From Gammaproteobacteria bacterium (lineage in GTDB: Bacteria > Pseudomonadota > Gammaproteobacteria > Competibacterales > Competibacteraceae): 64,000 nt of DNA. A program made the position numbers and the translations under genes. The stretch spans positions 62,001 through 126,000 of the forward strand of contig JACKMZ010000004.1 in the NCBI GenBank assembly GCA_024235135.1. The letters run 5' to 3'. Each line of letters opens with the position of its first letter. The first letter of the stretch is position 1. Below are positions 34,227 through 43,156 of this stretch, one piece after another. The notes below the pieces were generated by a model, which saw nothing but the letters and a program-made list of their open reading frames with translations, had not been told where the DNA came from and searched no databases.

Positions 34227-35999
34227 ATGTGTGGGATTAGCGGCGAAATTCGCTTCGACGGGCAGACGCCGGACCCGACTGGCATTCAGGCCATGAACGA
34301 CCGGATGCGCGCCCGTGGACCCGACGACGCGGGGGTGTTCTGCATAGGCAGTCGGGCCTTCGGGCACCGCCGCCTCATGATCATGGACCTTTCTCCGAAC
34401 TCGCAACAGCCGATGTTCGACCCGAATCTGGGCCTGGGAATCGTCTTCAACGGAGCCATCTACAACCATCCGCAACTGCGCCAGACCCTGCGCGAGATGG
34501 GCTATTCATTTTATTCGGACGGGGATACCGAGGTCATTTTGAAGGCTTACCATGCTTGGGGAGCGGACTGTTTGCAACGCTTCAACGGCATGTTCGCCTT
34601 CGCCATCTGGGAACGGGATAGCGGGCGCACCTTCCTGGCGCGTGACCGGCTGGGCATCAAACCCCTGTATTACACCCGCCAGGACAAATTCATGCGCTTC
34701 GCGTCGTCATTGCCCGCCTTGCTCGCGGCCGGCGGCGTGGACAAATCCATCGACCCGGTGGCGCTGAATTATTATCTGAACTTCCATGCGGTGGTGCCCG
34801 CGCCGCACACCATCGTGTCCGGAATAAAGAAGGTTCCGCCAGGGCATTACCTGCTCACCGAGGCGGATGGCAAGACCCAACAGGTCGAATATTGGCGGCT
34901 CGAATTCAATCCTCAAAGTGGCGACGCCGAACGATCCTTCGAGGACTGGCGGTTGGCGCTGCTGGAGGAACTACGCAACGCGGTCAAGCGCCGTCGGGTC
35001 GCGGCGGTCGATGTCGGCGTGCTGCTCTCGGGCGGGGTGGATTCCAGCCTGCTGGTGGGCTTGATGGCGGAATCCGGCGTCAGCGGCTTGAATACCTATT
35101 CGGTAGGCTTCGAGACCGTGGGCGACGAAGTCGGCGACGAGTTCAAATACTCGGACATCATCGCCCGGCACTACGGCACGGCCCATCATCAGATCCGCGT
35201 ATCCTCCACGGAGTTGCTGGAGCAGTTGCCGCAAGCCATTCTGGCCATGTCCGAACCCATGGTCAGCCATGACTGCATCGGTTTCTACCTGCTGTCGAGG
35301 GAGGTTTCCAAGACCTGCAAGGCAGTGCAGAGCGGGCAAGGCGCCGACGAGGTGTTCGGCGGTTATCACTGGTATCCGCCATTGGTCGGCAGCACCGAAC
35401 CGTTCGCCGCCTATCGCAAAGCCTTTTTCGATCGCGATTTCGCCGAATATCAGCAGGTCGTGCAACCACCTTGGGTCGATGGCGATCATGCCAGCGATTT
35501 CGTCGAACAGCATTTCGCCAAATCCGGCGCCAGCGATCCGGTCAACAAGGCGTTACGGCTCGATACCACGATCATGCTGGTTGACGACCCCGTCAAGCGG
35601 GTGGACAACATGACCATGGCCTGGGGCCTGGAAGCCCGCGTGCCGTTTCTCGATCATGAACTGGTGGAATTCGCGGCGCGCATGCCCTCCAGCATCAAGG
35701 TGGCCGAGGAGGGAAAATACGTTCTTAAGGAAGCAGCCCGCGCCGTGATTCCCAGCGCGGTCATCGACCGACCCAAGGGTTATTTCCCGGTACCGGCGCT
35801 CAAATACCTGCAGGGTAGCGTTCTGGATTATGTGCGCGACGCCCTGCTCAACAGCCGCGCGCAACAGCGCGGGCTGTTTCGCAAAGAATACGTGAATAGT
35901 CTGCTGGACGACCCGGAACGCCACATCACGCCGCTGCGCGGCTCCAAGCTGTGGCAACTGGGTCTGTTGGAAATCTGGCTGCAGGCACAGGAACTGTAA
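34227..35999 (+). CDS. N-acetylglutaminylglutamine amidotransferase (AsnB-like)
   Basis: 590 residues. Asparagine-synthetase fold: an N-terminal class II glutaminase beginning MCGISGE (Cys2 nucleophile) with RGPDDAGVF and NGAIYN, and a C-terminal ATP-pyrophosphatase with LLSGGVDSSLLVGL. In this gene neighbourhood it is the enzyme that amidates N-acetylglutaminylglutamine to the osmolyte NAGGN. The ATG at 34227 is preferred because it places Cys at position 2 and has a GAGGGG Shine-Dalgarno; an upstream in-frame start would bury the nucleophile. First gene of a four- or five-gene operon. Confidence 0.92.
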   Translation: MCGISGEIRFDGQTPDPTGIQAMNDRMRARGPDDAGVFCIGSRAFGHRRLMIMDLSPNSQQPMFDPNLGLGIVFNGAIYNHPQLRQTLREMGYSFYSDGDTEVILKAYHAWGADCLQRFNGMFAFAIWERDSGRTFLARDRLGIKPLYYTRQDKFMRFASSLPALLAAGGVDKSIDPVALNYYLNFHAVVPAPHTIVSGIKKVPPGHYLLTEADGKTQQVEYWRLEFNPQSGDAERSFEDWRLALLEELRNAVKRRRVAAVDVGVLLSGGVDSSLLVGLMAESGVSGLNTYSVGFETVGDEVGDEFKYSDIIARHYGTAHHQIRVSSTELLEQLPQAILAMSEPMVSHDCIGFYLLSREVSKTCKAVQSGQGADEVFGGYHWYPPLVGSTEPFAAYRKAFFDRDFAEYQQVVQPPWVDGDHASDFVEQHFAKSGASDPVNKALRLDTTIMLVDDPVKRVDNMTMAWGLEARVPFLDHELVEFAARMPSSIKVAEEGKYVLKEAARAVIPSAVIDRPKGYFPVPALKYLQGSVLDYVRDALLNSRAQQRGLFRKEYVNSLLDDPERHITPLRGSKLWQLGLLEIWLQAQEL

Positions 36000-36106
36000 A
36001 CGGGGGTTCCATCGGCGTCATTGCTCACAGAAATCCGCGCGACGCCCTAGTCACCGAACTGTTCAGCATTCCCGCATCCGCTCGTCCAACGAGGAACCAA
36101 GTAGCG

Positions 36107-37762
36107 ATGAAAAAGAACACGTCGATTTATTGCGGCTGGGGCCGAATCATCATGGGACATACCTTTACGGATGCCGCCGCCCTGGCTACGGAACTCTGCC
36201 GCGAACGGCGCGGCAATCGCGACATCGCTTTTTACGTCGATCACCCGCATGTGGTCTTGTCCTATGCACCCCAGCAACTGTTTCTGGACCCATCGGACAC
36301 GCTCCGGCTCGACCTGGAGGATCTGGCGGACGATGACGAGGGAGAGATCGCCGTGCGCCCCGTCGCCACGGAAAATGACGCCTACGCGATCAACGAGCTT
36401 TATCTGAAACGCGGCATGATGCCCACCGATCCTAACTATGTCTGGCAGATGCGCGACGCTGACGCCCTGATCTATTTGGTGGTCGAAGATCCGGCCGACG
36501 GGCACATCGTCGGCACCGTCATGGGGATCGATCACGTCAGGCTGTTCGACGACTCCAGCGAAGGTTCGAGTCTATGGTGTCTGGCCGTGGACCCGCAGGC
36601 GCACTCGCCCGGCATCGGCGAGGCCCTGGTCAAGGCATTGGCTCGCCTGTTCAAGAACCGGCGCCGGGCGTACATGGATTTATCGGTGATGCACCATAAC
36701 GAACAGGCCAAGAGCCTGTACGACAAGCTGGGATTCACGCAGATCAAAACCTTCGCCATCAAGAACAAGAACGCTTTCAACGAAGCCCTGTTCGTCGGCC
36801 CGGATCTGGAAGGCAGTCTCAACCCTTACGCCAAGATCATCGTGGACGAGGCGCGCGCCCGAGGCATCGATGTCGACGTGCTGGATGCCGACGAGGGTTA
36901 TTTTCGCCTGACCAGCGGCGGGAAAAGCGTCGTCTGCCGCGAATCGCTCAGCGAGTTGACCAACGCGGTGGCCATGAGCCGCTGTCAAGACAAATACGTG
37001 ACCAATCGCTGGCTCAGCCAAGCTGGGCTGAAAACCCCGGCCTTTCAACTGGCCGGTTCCCCAGAAAGCAATCGGGCCTTTCTCGAGGAGCACGGATCCC
37101 TGGTCGTCAAGCCCACCAACAGCGAGCAGGGCAAAGGCATTACCGTAGGCGTCACCGACAGCGAAACGCTGGAAACCGCCGTCGTCAAAGCCCAACGCTT
37201 CAGTGACCGGGTGTTGCTGGAATCCTTTCAGCCGGGACAGGATTTACGCATCGTGGTCATCAACTACAAGGTGGTCGCCGCCGCCGTGCGCAAGCCCGCC
37301 CAATTCGTCGGCGACGGTCAGAACGACGCGCGCACCTTGCTGGAAAAACAAAGCCGTCGCCGCCAGGCCGCCACCGGTGGCGAAAGCCACATTCCCATCG
37401 ACGCGGAAACCGAACGCTGCCTGGCCGAACAGGGCTACACTCTGGATTCGATCGTGGAAAAAGGCGTGATCGTCCAAGTGCGCAAAACCGCCAATCTGCA
37501 TACCGGCGGCACGATCCACGACGTGACCGATATTCTCCATCCAACCCTGGTGGCGGCCGCCGTGAAAGCCGCGCGCACGCTGGAAATCCCGGTGGTCGGG
37601 TTGGATTTCATGGTGCGCACCCCGGACCAGCCACAACACGTCATCATCGAAGCCAACGAACGGGTCGGGCTGGCCAATCACGAGCCCCAACCCACGGCGC
37701 AGCGATTCATCGATTTGTTGTTCCCCTTGTCCGTCAGCGCCAGTTGGACCGAAACCGCCTGA
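36107..37762 (+). CDS. ngg: N-acetylglutaminylglutamine synthetase (GNAT plus ATP-grasp)
   Basis: 551 residues. An N-terminal GNAT acetyltransferase (about residues 85-225; LWCLAVDPQAHSPGIGEALVKALARLF is the acetyl-CoA loop) is fused to an ATP-grasp ligase (about 290-545; SLVVKPTNSEQGKGITVGV, VLLESFQPGQDLRIVVIN, VVGLDFMVR, VIIEANERVGLANH). Together these acetylate glutamine and join a second one, giving the dipeptide that the upstream gene amidates. The ATG at 36107 follows a GAGGAA. The stop overlaps the next start (TGATG). Confidence 0.92.
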   Translation: MKKNTSIYCGWGRIIMGHTFTDAAALATELCRERRGNRDIAFYVDHPHVVLSYAPQQLFLDPSDTLRLDLEDLADDDEGEIAVRPVATENDAYAINELYLKRGMMPTDPNYVWQMRDADALIYLVVEDPADGHIVGTVMGIDHVRLFDDSSEGSSLWCLAVDPQAHSPGIGEALVKALARLFKNRRRAYMDLSVMHHNEQAKSLYDKLGFTQIKTFAIKNKNAFNEALFVGPDLEGSLNPYAKIIVDEARARGIDVDVLDADEGYFRLTSGGKSVVCRESLSELTNAVAMSRCQDKYVTNRWLSQAGLKTPAFQLAGSPESNRAFLEEHGSLVVKPTNSEQGKGITVGVTDSETLETAVVKAQRFSDRVLLESFQPGQDLRIVVINYKVVAAAVRKPAQFVGDGQNDARTLLEKQSRRRQAATGGESHIPIDAETERCLAEQGYTLDSIVEKGVIVQVRKTANLHTGGTIHDVTDILHPTLVAAAVKAARTLEIPVVGLDFMVRTPDQPQHVIIEANERVGLANHEPQPTAQRFIDLLFPLSVSASWTETA

Positions 37763-38931
37763 TGATAGACCCGCAACGCATTCAAAAAACCCTGCTGGAA
37801 CTGCTGGCCATTCCCAGCCCCTGTGGCTTTACCGATGAAATCGTGCATTACATCGGCCAACGGCTCACCGAACTGGAGATCCCGTACGATCTGACCCGAC
37901 GGGGCACCATCCGCGCCAAACTTCCCGGCGTCGGCGCGGGACCGGCGCGGGCCATCGTCAACCACGTCGATTCCATCGGGGCGATGGTGCGCTTCATTCG
38001 CGACGACGGGCGGATCTCGGTCGCGCCGATCGGCTTCTGGAGCAGCCGTTTCGCCGAAGGCGCGCGTGTTACCGTATTCAGCGAACACGGCAGTTTTCGT
38101 GGCAACCTGCTGCCCATGGTGCAGTGGGGCGTATCGCGGGATCGTGGCGTCGAGGCGGTGTCCATGGACTGGGATCATATCGAACTACGCCTGGATGAGC
38201 CGGTATTCGACGCCGACGACGTTCGCGAATTGGGTATCGAGGTCGGCAATTTCATCGCGCTGGATAGCAATCCGGAAGTCCTGCCCAATGGTTACATCGT
38301 CGGCCGCAGCATCGACAACAAAGCAGGCGCGGCGGCGGTGTTGGAAACCCTGCGGCATGTCATGGAATCCGGACTGCGACCGGCGCGCGACACCTATGCC
38401 CTGTTCACCATCACGGAAACCATCGGCACCGGCACCGGCAGCGCCGTGCTGGGCAATGTCAGCGAACTGCTGACCGTGGATTTCGCTTCCGTGCCGTCCA
38501 CCGAGAAATCGCCTTTCAAGCGCGTCACCCTGGCTGCCGGCGACGCCAGCGGACCGTATGATTATCACTTCACCGCGCACCTGCATCAGTTGGCCATCGA
38601 GATGAAGATCCCGCATCAGAAAAAGGTGCTGGAGGCTTTCCACAGCGACACGGCATCGGCGCTGGCGGCCGGCCACGACGTGCGCACGGCCGTGATAGCC
38701 TATGCGGGCGATGCTTCGCACAGCATCGAGCGCACCCACATCACCAGTTTGGAAAACGTCGCTCACCTGCTGGTGGCGTATCTTTGTTCCGAACCCACGT
38801 TTCAACAGGATACGCCGTTCACCACGGTGGACGATTTCTCCCACCAGATCACCCCGGACAATCTGCCGACGCCGCCCGTCCGTCAACCTTCGGTGGCGGA
38901 CGTGCTCAAGGTCAGCAAGGACACGGAATGA
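37762..38931 (+). CDS. NAGGN-associated M42-family peptidase, copy 1 (altered site)
   Basis: 389 residues. Co-catalytic metallopeptidase fold (M42). Metal-site segments are visible: AIVNHVDSIGAMVRF, GRSIDNKAGAAAVL, TVDFASV and GDASHSIERTHI. The usual EExG pair reads ITETIG, so the second glutamate, a metal ligand in family members, is Thr. The member of this trio usually found with the two NAGGN genes is thought to act on the osmolyte or a precursor; the substrate is unproven. Starts one base before the ngg stop ends. Confidence 0.87.
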   Translation: MIDPQRIQKTLLELLAIPSPCGFTDEIVHYIGQRLTELEIPYDLTRRGTIRAKLPGVGAGPARAIVNHVDSIGAMVRFIRDDGRISVAPIGFWSSRFAEGARVTVFSEHGSFRGNLLPMVQWGVSRDRGVEAVSMDWDHIELRLDEPVFDADDVRELGIEVGNFIALDSNPEVLPNGYIVGRSIDNKAGAAAVLETLRHVMESGLRPARDTYALFTITETIGTGTGSAVLGNVSELLTVDFASVPSTEKSPFKRVTLAAGDASGPYDYHFTAHLHQLAIEMKIPHQKKVLEAFHSDTASALAAGHDVRTAVIAYAGDASHSIERTHITSLENVAHLLVAYLCSEPTFQQDTPFTTVDDFSHQITPDNLPTPPVRQPSVADVLKVSKDTE

Positions 38932-40043
38932 GCCTCCCCACCCGCCGCGTGCAGATCGACACGGATTATCTTCGTTCCCGCTTGCTGGAAATGCTGGCCA
39001 TTCCCAGCCCGACCGGCTTCACCGATGAAATCAGCCGCTACGTGTGCGGCGAATTGGATAAGCTGGATGTGCCCTATCAACTGACCCGGCGCGGCACCAT
39101 CATCGCCTATCTGGAAGGACGCCGGCATCATTGCGGGCGGGCGGTGGTCAATCACTTGGACACCATCGGCGCCACGGTCAGCGCGCTCAAGTCCAATGGC
39201 CGCCTGGCGTTGAAACCGGTGGGCACCTGGTCCAGCCGTTTCGCCGAAGGCGGGCGAGTGACGGTGTTCAGCCGCAAGCACGCGTTTCGGGGTCAGGTTC
39301 TGCCGCTGCTGGCATCCGGCCATGCCTTCAACGAACGGGTGGATACCTTGCCGGTCGGTTGGCCGCAAGTCGAAGTCCGGCTCAACGAGCGTGTCGAGAA
39401 CGGGCAGGACTTGCGGGATCTCGGCATCGATACCGGCGACTTCGTGGCTTTCGATCCCGATCCCGAGGTGGCCGACAACGGTTACATCAGCGCCCGGCAT
39501 CTGGACAACAAAGCCGGAGCCAGCGCCCTGCTCAGTTGCCTGAAAGCGATACGCGACAACGCGGTCAGTCCCGCCATCGACTTCCACGCGATCTTCACCA
39601 TCACCGAGGAGGTCGGCACCGGGGCCAGCGCCTCCCTGGCCGAACATATCAGCGAATTCGTCGGCATCGACATCGGGCCGGTCGCACCCGGCCAGAACGC
39701 GCGGGAAACCGGCGTCACGCTATGCGCGCAGGATACCAGCGGCCCATTCGACTATCACATGCTGCAAAAGCTCAAGGGATTGTGTCGTAAGTACCAGATC
39801 GGTTACCAAACCGATGTCTTCCGCTATTACTATTCCGACGCCAATTCGGCCATCACCGCCGGTCATGACGTGCGTAACGCGCTGATCACCTTCGGCACCG
39901 ACGCCACCCACGGTTACGAACGCACGCATTTCGACAGCCTGGAATCCATCGCCAAGCTGTTGTATTTCTACAGTCTCAGCAAACCGGTCTATCCGTTGCT
40001 CGGCGGCGATTCCCGGCGTTTTCCGCATCTCAGCGCGGTGTAG
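38928..40043 (+). CDS. NAGGN-associated M42-family peptidase, copy 2
   Basis: 371 residues, clearly a duplicate of the preceding gene: both begin with LLAIPSPCGFTDEI-like / MLAIPSPTGFTDEI blocks and keep the same motif order. This copy has the full set: VVNHLDTIGATV, ARHLDNKAGASALL, ITEEVGTG, GIDIGPV and GTDATHGYERTHF. It overlaps copy 1 by 4 bp (ATGA). The intact site suggests this is the catalytically active paralogue, with copy 1 either regulatory, structural or of changed specificity. Confidence 0.88.
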   Translation: MSLPTRRVQIDTDYLRSRLLEMLAIPSPTGFTDEISRYVCGELDKLDVPYQLTRRGTIIAYLEGRRHHCGRAVVNHLDTIGATVSALKSNGRLALKPVGTWSSRFAEGGRVTVFSRKHAFRGQVLPLLASGHAFNERVDTLPVGWPQVEVRLNERVENGQDLRDLGIDTGDFVAFDPDPEVADNGYISARHLDNKAGASALLSCLKAIRDNAVSPAIDFHAIFTITEEVGTGASASLAEHISEFVGIDIGPVAPGQNARETGVTLCAQDTSGPFDYHMLQKLKGLCRKYQIGYQTDVFRYYYSDANSAITAGHDVRNALITFGTDATHGYERTHFDSLESIAKLLYFYSLSKPVYPLLGGDSRRFPHLSAV

Positions 40044-40076
40044 CGACACCGGCTCGTTCGCTGGAAACACACGACC

Positions 40077-41009
40077 ATGACCTTCAAAACCCTGCACAGC
40101 CATCGCCATCATTTGGGATGGGACTCCGGCAATCCGCCGGCGCTGACGGTCGCACCCGGTGAAACGGTCGAATTGGAACTGCTGGATGCTTCCGGCAACC
40201 GCGTTCAGCGCACCGATACCCATGAAGCCGTGCTGAACTTGAAGGCGGAAAACGCCAATCCGCTGACCGGTCCGCTCCACATCGAAGGCTCCGAACCGGG
40301 GGATACACTGGTCATCGATATTCTCGACTACGCGCTGGGCGACTGGGGCTGGACCGCGCTCATACCCGGATTCGGGCTGTTGCAGGAAGATTTTCCGCAG
40401 CCGTTCCTGCATCTGTCCACCTACGACCCGGCGACCGTGCGCTTTGCCGACGACTTGCGACTACCCACCCGGCCCTTCGCGGGAACCATCGGGGTCGCGC
40501 CCGCCGAGCCCGGCTGTCACAGCGCCATTCCACCCCGCGCCTGCGGCGGCAATATGGACATCAAAAATCTGGTGCGCGGTGCGCAGTTGCAGTTGCCGGT
40601 GGAAGTACCGGGCGCTTTGCTATCGGTGGGTGATGGGCATGCCGCTCAAGGCGACGGCGAGGTCTGTGGCACGGCCATCGAAACCCGGCTGAGCATTCAG
40701 ATTCAAGTCGACGTCATCAAAGCCGCGCAACAAACCCTTTCTCGGCCCATGGCTGTCGTTCCGGAAGAACCGACCGTTCGGGGCGACAAGGCACGCCGCT
40801 TGTTGACGACCGGGATCGGCCCGGATTTGTTCTCAGCGGCGCGAGAGGCCGTGCGGTTCATGATCGATCAGTTGCGAAAACGCTACGGAATGGAACCGGA
40901 GCTGGCCTATTGTTTGTGTAGCGTCGCCGGCGATTTAAGAATTTCGCAATTAGTCAACGCACCGAATTGGACGGTCGGTTTCTCCGTTCCGGACGATATT
41001 TTCCACTAA
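40077..41009 (+). CDS. Acetamidase/formamidase family protein
   Basis: 310 residues, the FmdA/AmdA fold. Recognisable blocks are EPGDTLVIDILDYALGDWGWTALIPGFG, RPFAGTIGVAPAEPG, PPRACGGNMDIKNLVRGAQLQLPVEVPGALLSVGDGHAAQGDGEVCGTAIET, and YCLCSVAGDLRISQLVN. Such enzymes release ammonia from short amides. It lies 33 bp after the second M42 peptidase and may be part of the same transcript, where it could act in turnover of the amide osmolyte; that role is inference. Start supported by position only. Confidence 0.9.
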   Translation: MTFKTLHSHRHHLGWDSGNPPALTVAPGETVELELLDASGNRVQRTDTHEAVLNLKAENANPLTGPLHIEGSEPGDTLVIDILDYALGDWGWTALIPGFGLLQEDFPQPFLHLSTYDPATVRFADDLRLPTRPFAGTIGVAPAEPGCHSAIPPRACGGNMDIKNLVRGAQLQLPVEVPGALLSVGDGHAAQGDGEVCGTAIETRLSIQIQVDVIKAAQQTLSRPMAVVPEEPTVRGDKARRLLTTGIGPDLFSAAREAVRFMIDQLRKRYGMEPELAYCLCSVAGDLRISQLVNAPNWTVGFSVPDDIFH

Positions 41010-41357
41010 TTTTCGGGCCGCCCTCACACGATAATTGATCGTCCTGGCACGGCTGTAGCCCATTCTCTTCCCAGCAATCATTATCGTGCGCCATGCGGGA
41101 CCCTGCCATGATGAGTCAGGGTCCATTTCTTTAATTCATCAAAGCGCAAAAACCTCATTCCATTCATCCCGAACGGTTCACATCGACCCGTTAAAACGGG
41201 CCAAGCTTTATCGGTCCATTTCTGGCCGATCCCCGAGTAACTATTTACAACATACTGTTATTATTAAATATAATAAGTTGGCGCCCAATCTGCAATAACC
41301 TCAACAAACTCACCGATTCAATTAACTAACGACTTAATTATTGAGGAGATTGCCGAC
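41010..41357. other. Intergenic stretch with A+T-rich promoter-like region
   Basis: No gene is visible. After the hairpin at 41098 the sequence becomes A+T rich. A TATAAT (41269-41274) lies inside the 7-bp inverted repeat TTATTAT/ATAATAA (41258-41276), with a TTTACA at 41244 (19-bp spacing, rather long). This could be the promoter and operator of the secreted protein at 41358. Confidence 0.4.
41098..41124 (+). terminator. Hairpin after the amidase gene
   Basis: 8-bp stem GGACCCTG / CAGGGTCC with an 11-base loop, then ATTTCTTT. A plausible end of the NAGGN-amidase transcript 90 bp after the last stop codon. Confidence 0.45.
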
Positions 41358-41945
41358 ATGCGTAGCAAACTTTTGAAATTCGCCGCATTAGCCCTTATCG
41401 GCTTTTCATCCATAATGACTCCGGCAATAGCCGGCTCCAAATATCACACGGTTTCGGATTTTCTGGCTCTGTTGGAAGACGACACGCGATACAATTACGA
41501 TTACGAACGCACCATTAATCTGGGGGCCTGGGAATTCCACAGTCCTTGGAAAGTATTGCACTTTTATCTGCCGGATGATTTCGATCCCACTTATGAAGCC
41601 GTGCTGCAATTGAATATCAACAGCACCAATAAATCCCAATACAATGCCCTGTATCTCAATCCCATGGGTTTTGACGAGAACAGCTTCTCAGGCTGCAGTT
41701 CCGCTCAGCAGGACAACTATGCCGAGGAGCGTCTGACCTGGCTGCCTTATGTCGACCACGATCACTGGCAGTTCTTCCACAAAACGTTTACCGGTTTCCG
41801 ACTGCATCCTGGCGAGAACGTGCTCCTGATCTGCTCCCGCACTCCCCAGGGCGATAGCTGGGGTGAACTGGATAACTTCTACCTCAAGGACATCGTGCTC
41901 CATTACCGCAAACGACTGCTGGTCTACTATCCCGACCCCCAATAA
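41358..41945 (+). CDS. Secreted protein of unknown function
   Basis: 195 residues with a clear Sec signal peptide (1-25, ending PAIAG). The mature part is rich in Tyr, Trp, Phe and Asp and looks like a beta-sandwich. It has two cysteines (GCSSAQQDN and LLICSRTPQ) that could form a disulfide. I do not recognise a family. GAGGAG lies before the ATG. It stands alone between two terminators, and its upstream region is A+T rich. Confidence 0.8.
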   Translation: MRSKLLKFAALALIGFSSIMTPAIAGSKYHTVSDFLALLEDDTRYNYDYERTINLGAWEFHSPWKVLHFYLPDDFDPTYEAVLQLNINSTNKSQYNALYLNPMGFDENSFSGCSSAQQDNYAEERLTWLPYVDHDHWQFFHKTFTGFRLHPGENVLLICSRTPQGDSWGELDNFYLKDIVLHYRKRLLVYYPDPQ

Positions 41946-41983
41946 GGTAGGACGAAGGTAGGACGATAAATCCCGATCATCCG

Positions 41984-42038
41984 AACCCTGACCCCCGAGC
42001 CACTCCAAGGATTGAGCGGCTCGGGGGTCAGGGTTTTT
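41984..42038 (+). terminator. Strong rho-independent terminator
   Basis: 18-bp perfect stem (AACCCTGACCCCCGAGCC, 41984-42001, with its complement at 42018-42035) and a 16-base loop, followed by TTTTTG. Ends the transcript of the secreted protein gene. The A-run side is short, so it acts mainly on the plus strand. Confidence 0.9.
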
Positions 42039-42237
42039 GAGCTCCGACCAAGCGGAGACAGCCTGCGAACTTAACGCCTGTCCATGGACCTTTCCTTGGC
42101 AGACCAGCCAGAAGGGATTTCCAGTAGCCACCCATTGCCCCCAGCCGTTAAAATTCCCATTGAACCCGTGTTGAAACAGGGCGAGTCAAAGGGCTTGCGT
42201 CCCCTGAACCGTCCCGCTGCCCGGTAGGACCCTATCC

Positions 42238-42822
42238 ATGTTGAAACCCCTTTCCATGCACGGCCATGTCGCGGCGGTGCTGATCAACCCGGATCGCAAA
42301 CAATCGCTGGCCAGCCAGCGGATCGACCGCGTGCAGGCTACTTTCGCAGGTCTTGAAGGAGATGCGCACGGGGGCTTGACCCGCCGATCCTGCTCACGGG
42401 TCGCGCTGCTCTACCCACGGGGCACGCCGATACGCAATACCCGTCAGGTATCGATTCTGTCGGAGGAAGAATTGGCCACGATAGCCGCCGACATGGGCAT
42501 CGCTCGTCTTGAACCGGAGTGGGTGGGCGCCAACCTGGTCCTGAGCGGTATTCCGGATTTGACACGGCTACCGCCTTCATCACGCCTGCAATTTCCGAGC
42601 GGCGCGTCGCTCGTCGTGGATATGGAAAACCGGCCATGCAAATTTCCCGGCGAAGTCGTCGACCGCCATTTCCCCGGCTTGGGTCAACGCTTTCCGAGCG
42701 CGGCGGTGGGGCGCCGGGGAGTGACCGGCTGGGTCGAAAGAGAAGGGATTATCGCGGTGGCCGACGAAGTGACCGTCTACATCCCCGTGCAGCCGCCGTA
42801 TCCGCACCTTCCCGAGATCTGA
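42238..42822 (+). CDS. MOSC-domain protein
   Basis: 194 residues. MOSC (molybdenum cofactor sulfurase C-terminal) domain: GLEGDAHGGLTRR near residue 40, RQVSILSEEELATIAADMGI, GANLVLSGI, and the conserved cysteine in MENRPCKFPGEVV. Stand-alone MOSC proteins handle the molybdenum cofactor or act on N-hydroxylated compounds; the exact role here is unknown. Appears monocistronic. Confidence 0.88.
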   Translation: MLKPLSMHGHVAAVLINPDRKQSLASQRIDRVQATFAGLEGDAHGGLTRRSCSRVALLYPRGTPIRNTRQVSILSEEELATIAADMGIARLEPEWVGANLVLSGIPDLTRLPPSSRLQFPSGASLVVDMENRPCKFPGEVVDRHFPGLGQRFPSAAVGRRGVTGWVEREGIIAVADEVTVYIPVQPPYPHLPEI

Positions 42823-43156
42823 GCACAGCTCGCGAAGGGCAGGCGAGCTTCTCCCGGCCACGCGGGTAACGAGCGGAGTCCACCCTCATCTTCTTCGCTT
42901 GGCTCTCCACGATTCGCGTTCATTGGAACCGGCGGATACTCCGCAATCAAGGATCGGAGTGCTCCTACCGTGGATCGTCGATGCCAGCAAACAGCACGGT
43001 TCGACCGTTGGTCCCCGCTGTACCGGCCACGACCTGCTGGGGCGGTTCCTGCCGGCTTCGACCGGATGCGGCAACTCCCTTATGATAGAGACACCGAACC
43101 CTGTTCGGCCATTCGCTCCATTGCTTATCCCGCTTGGCGTCGCCGAGGACACTTCG
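42823..43156. other. Intergenic stretch, nothing recognised
   Basis: 334 bp between the MOSC gene and the alcohol dehydrogenase. The dehydrogenase frame stays open through most of it, but the translated sequence does not resemble the family and I treat it as non-coding. Confidence 0.5.

Noticed and set aside
42899..43156. N-terminal extension of the alcohol dehydrogenase
   Set aside because: The extra 86 residues do not resemble the family, and a good Shine-Dalgarno precedes the ATG at 43157.
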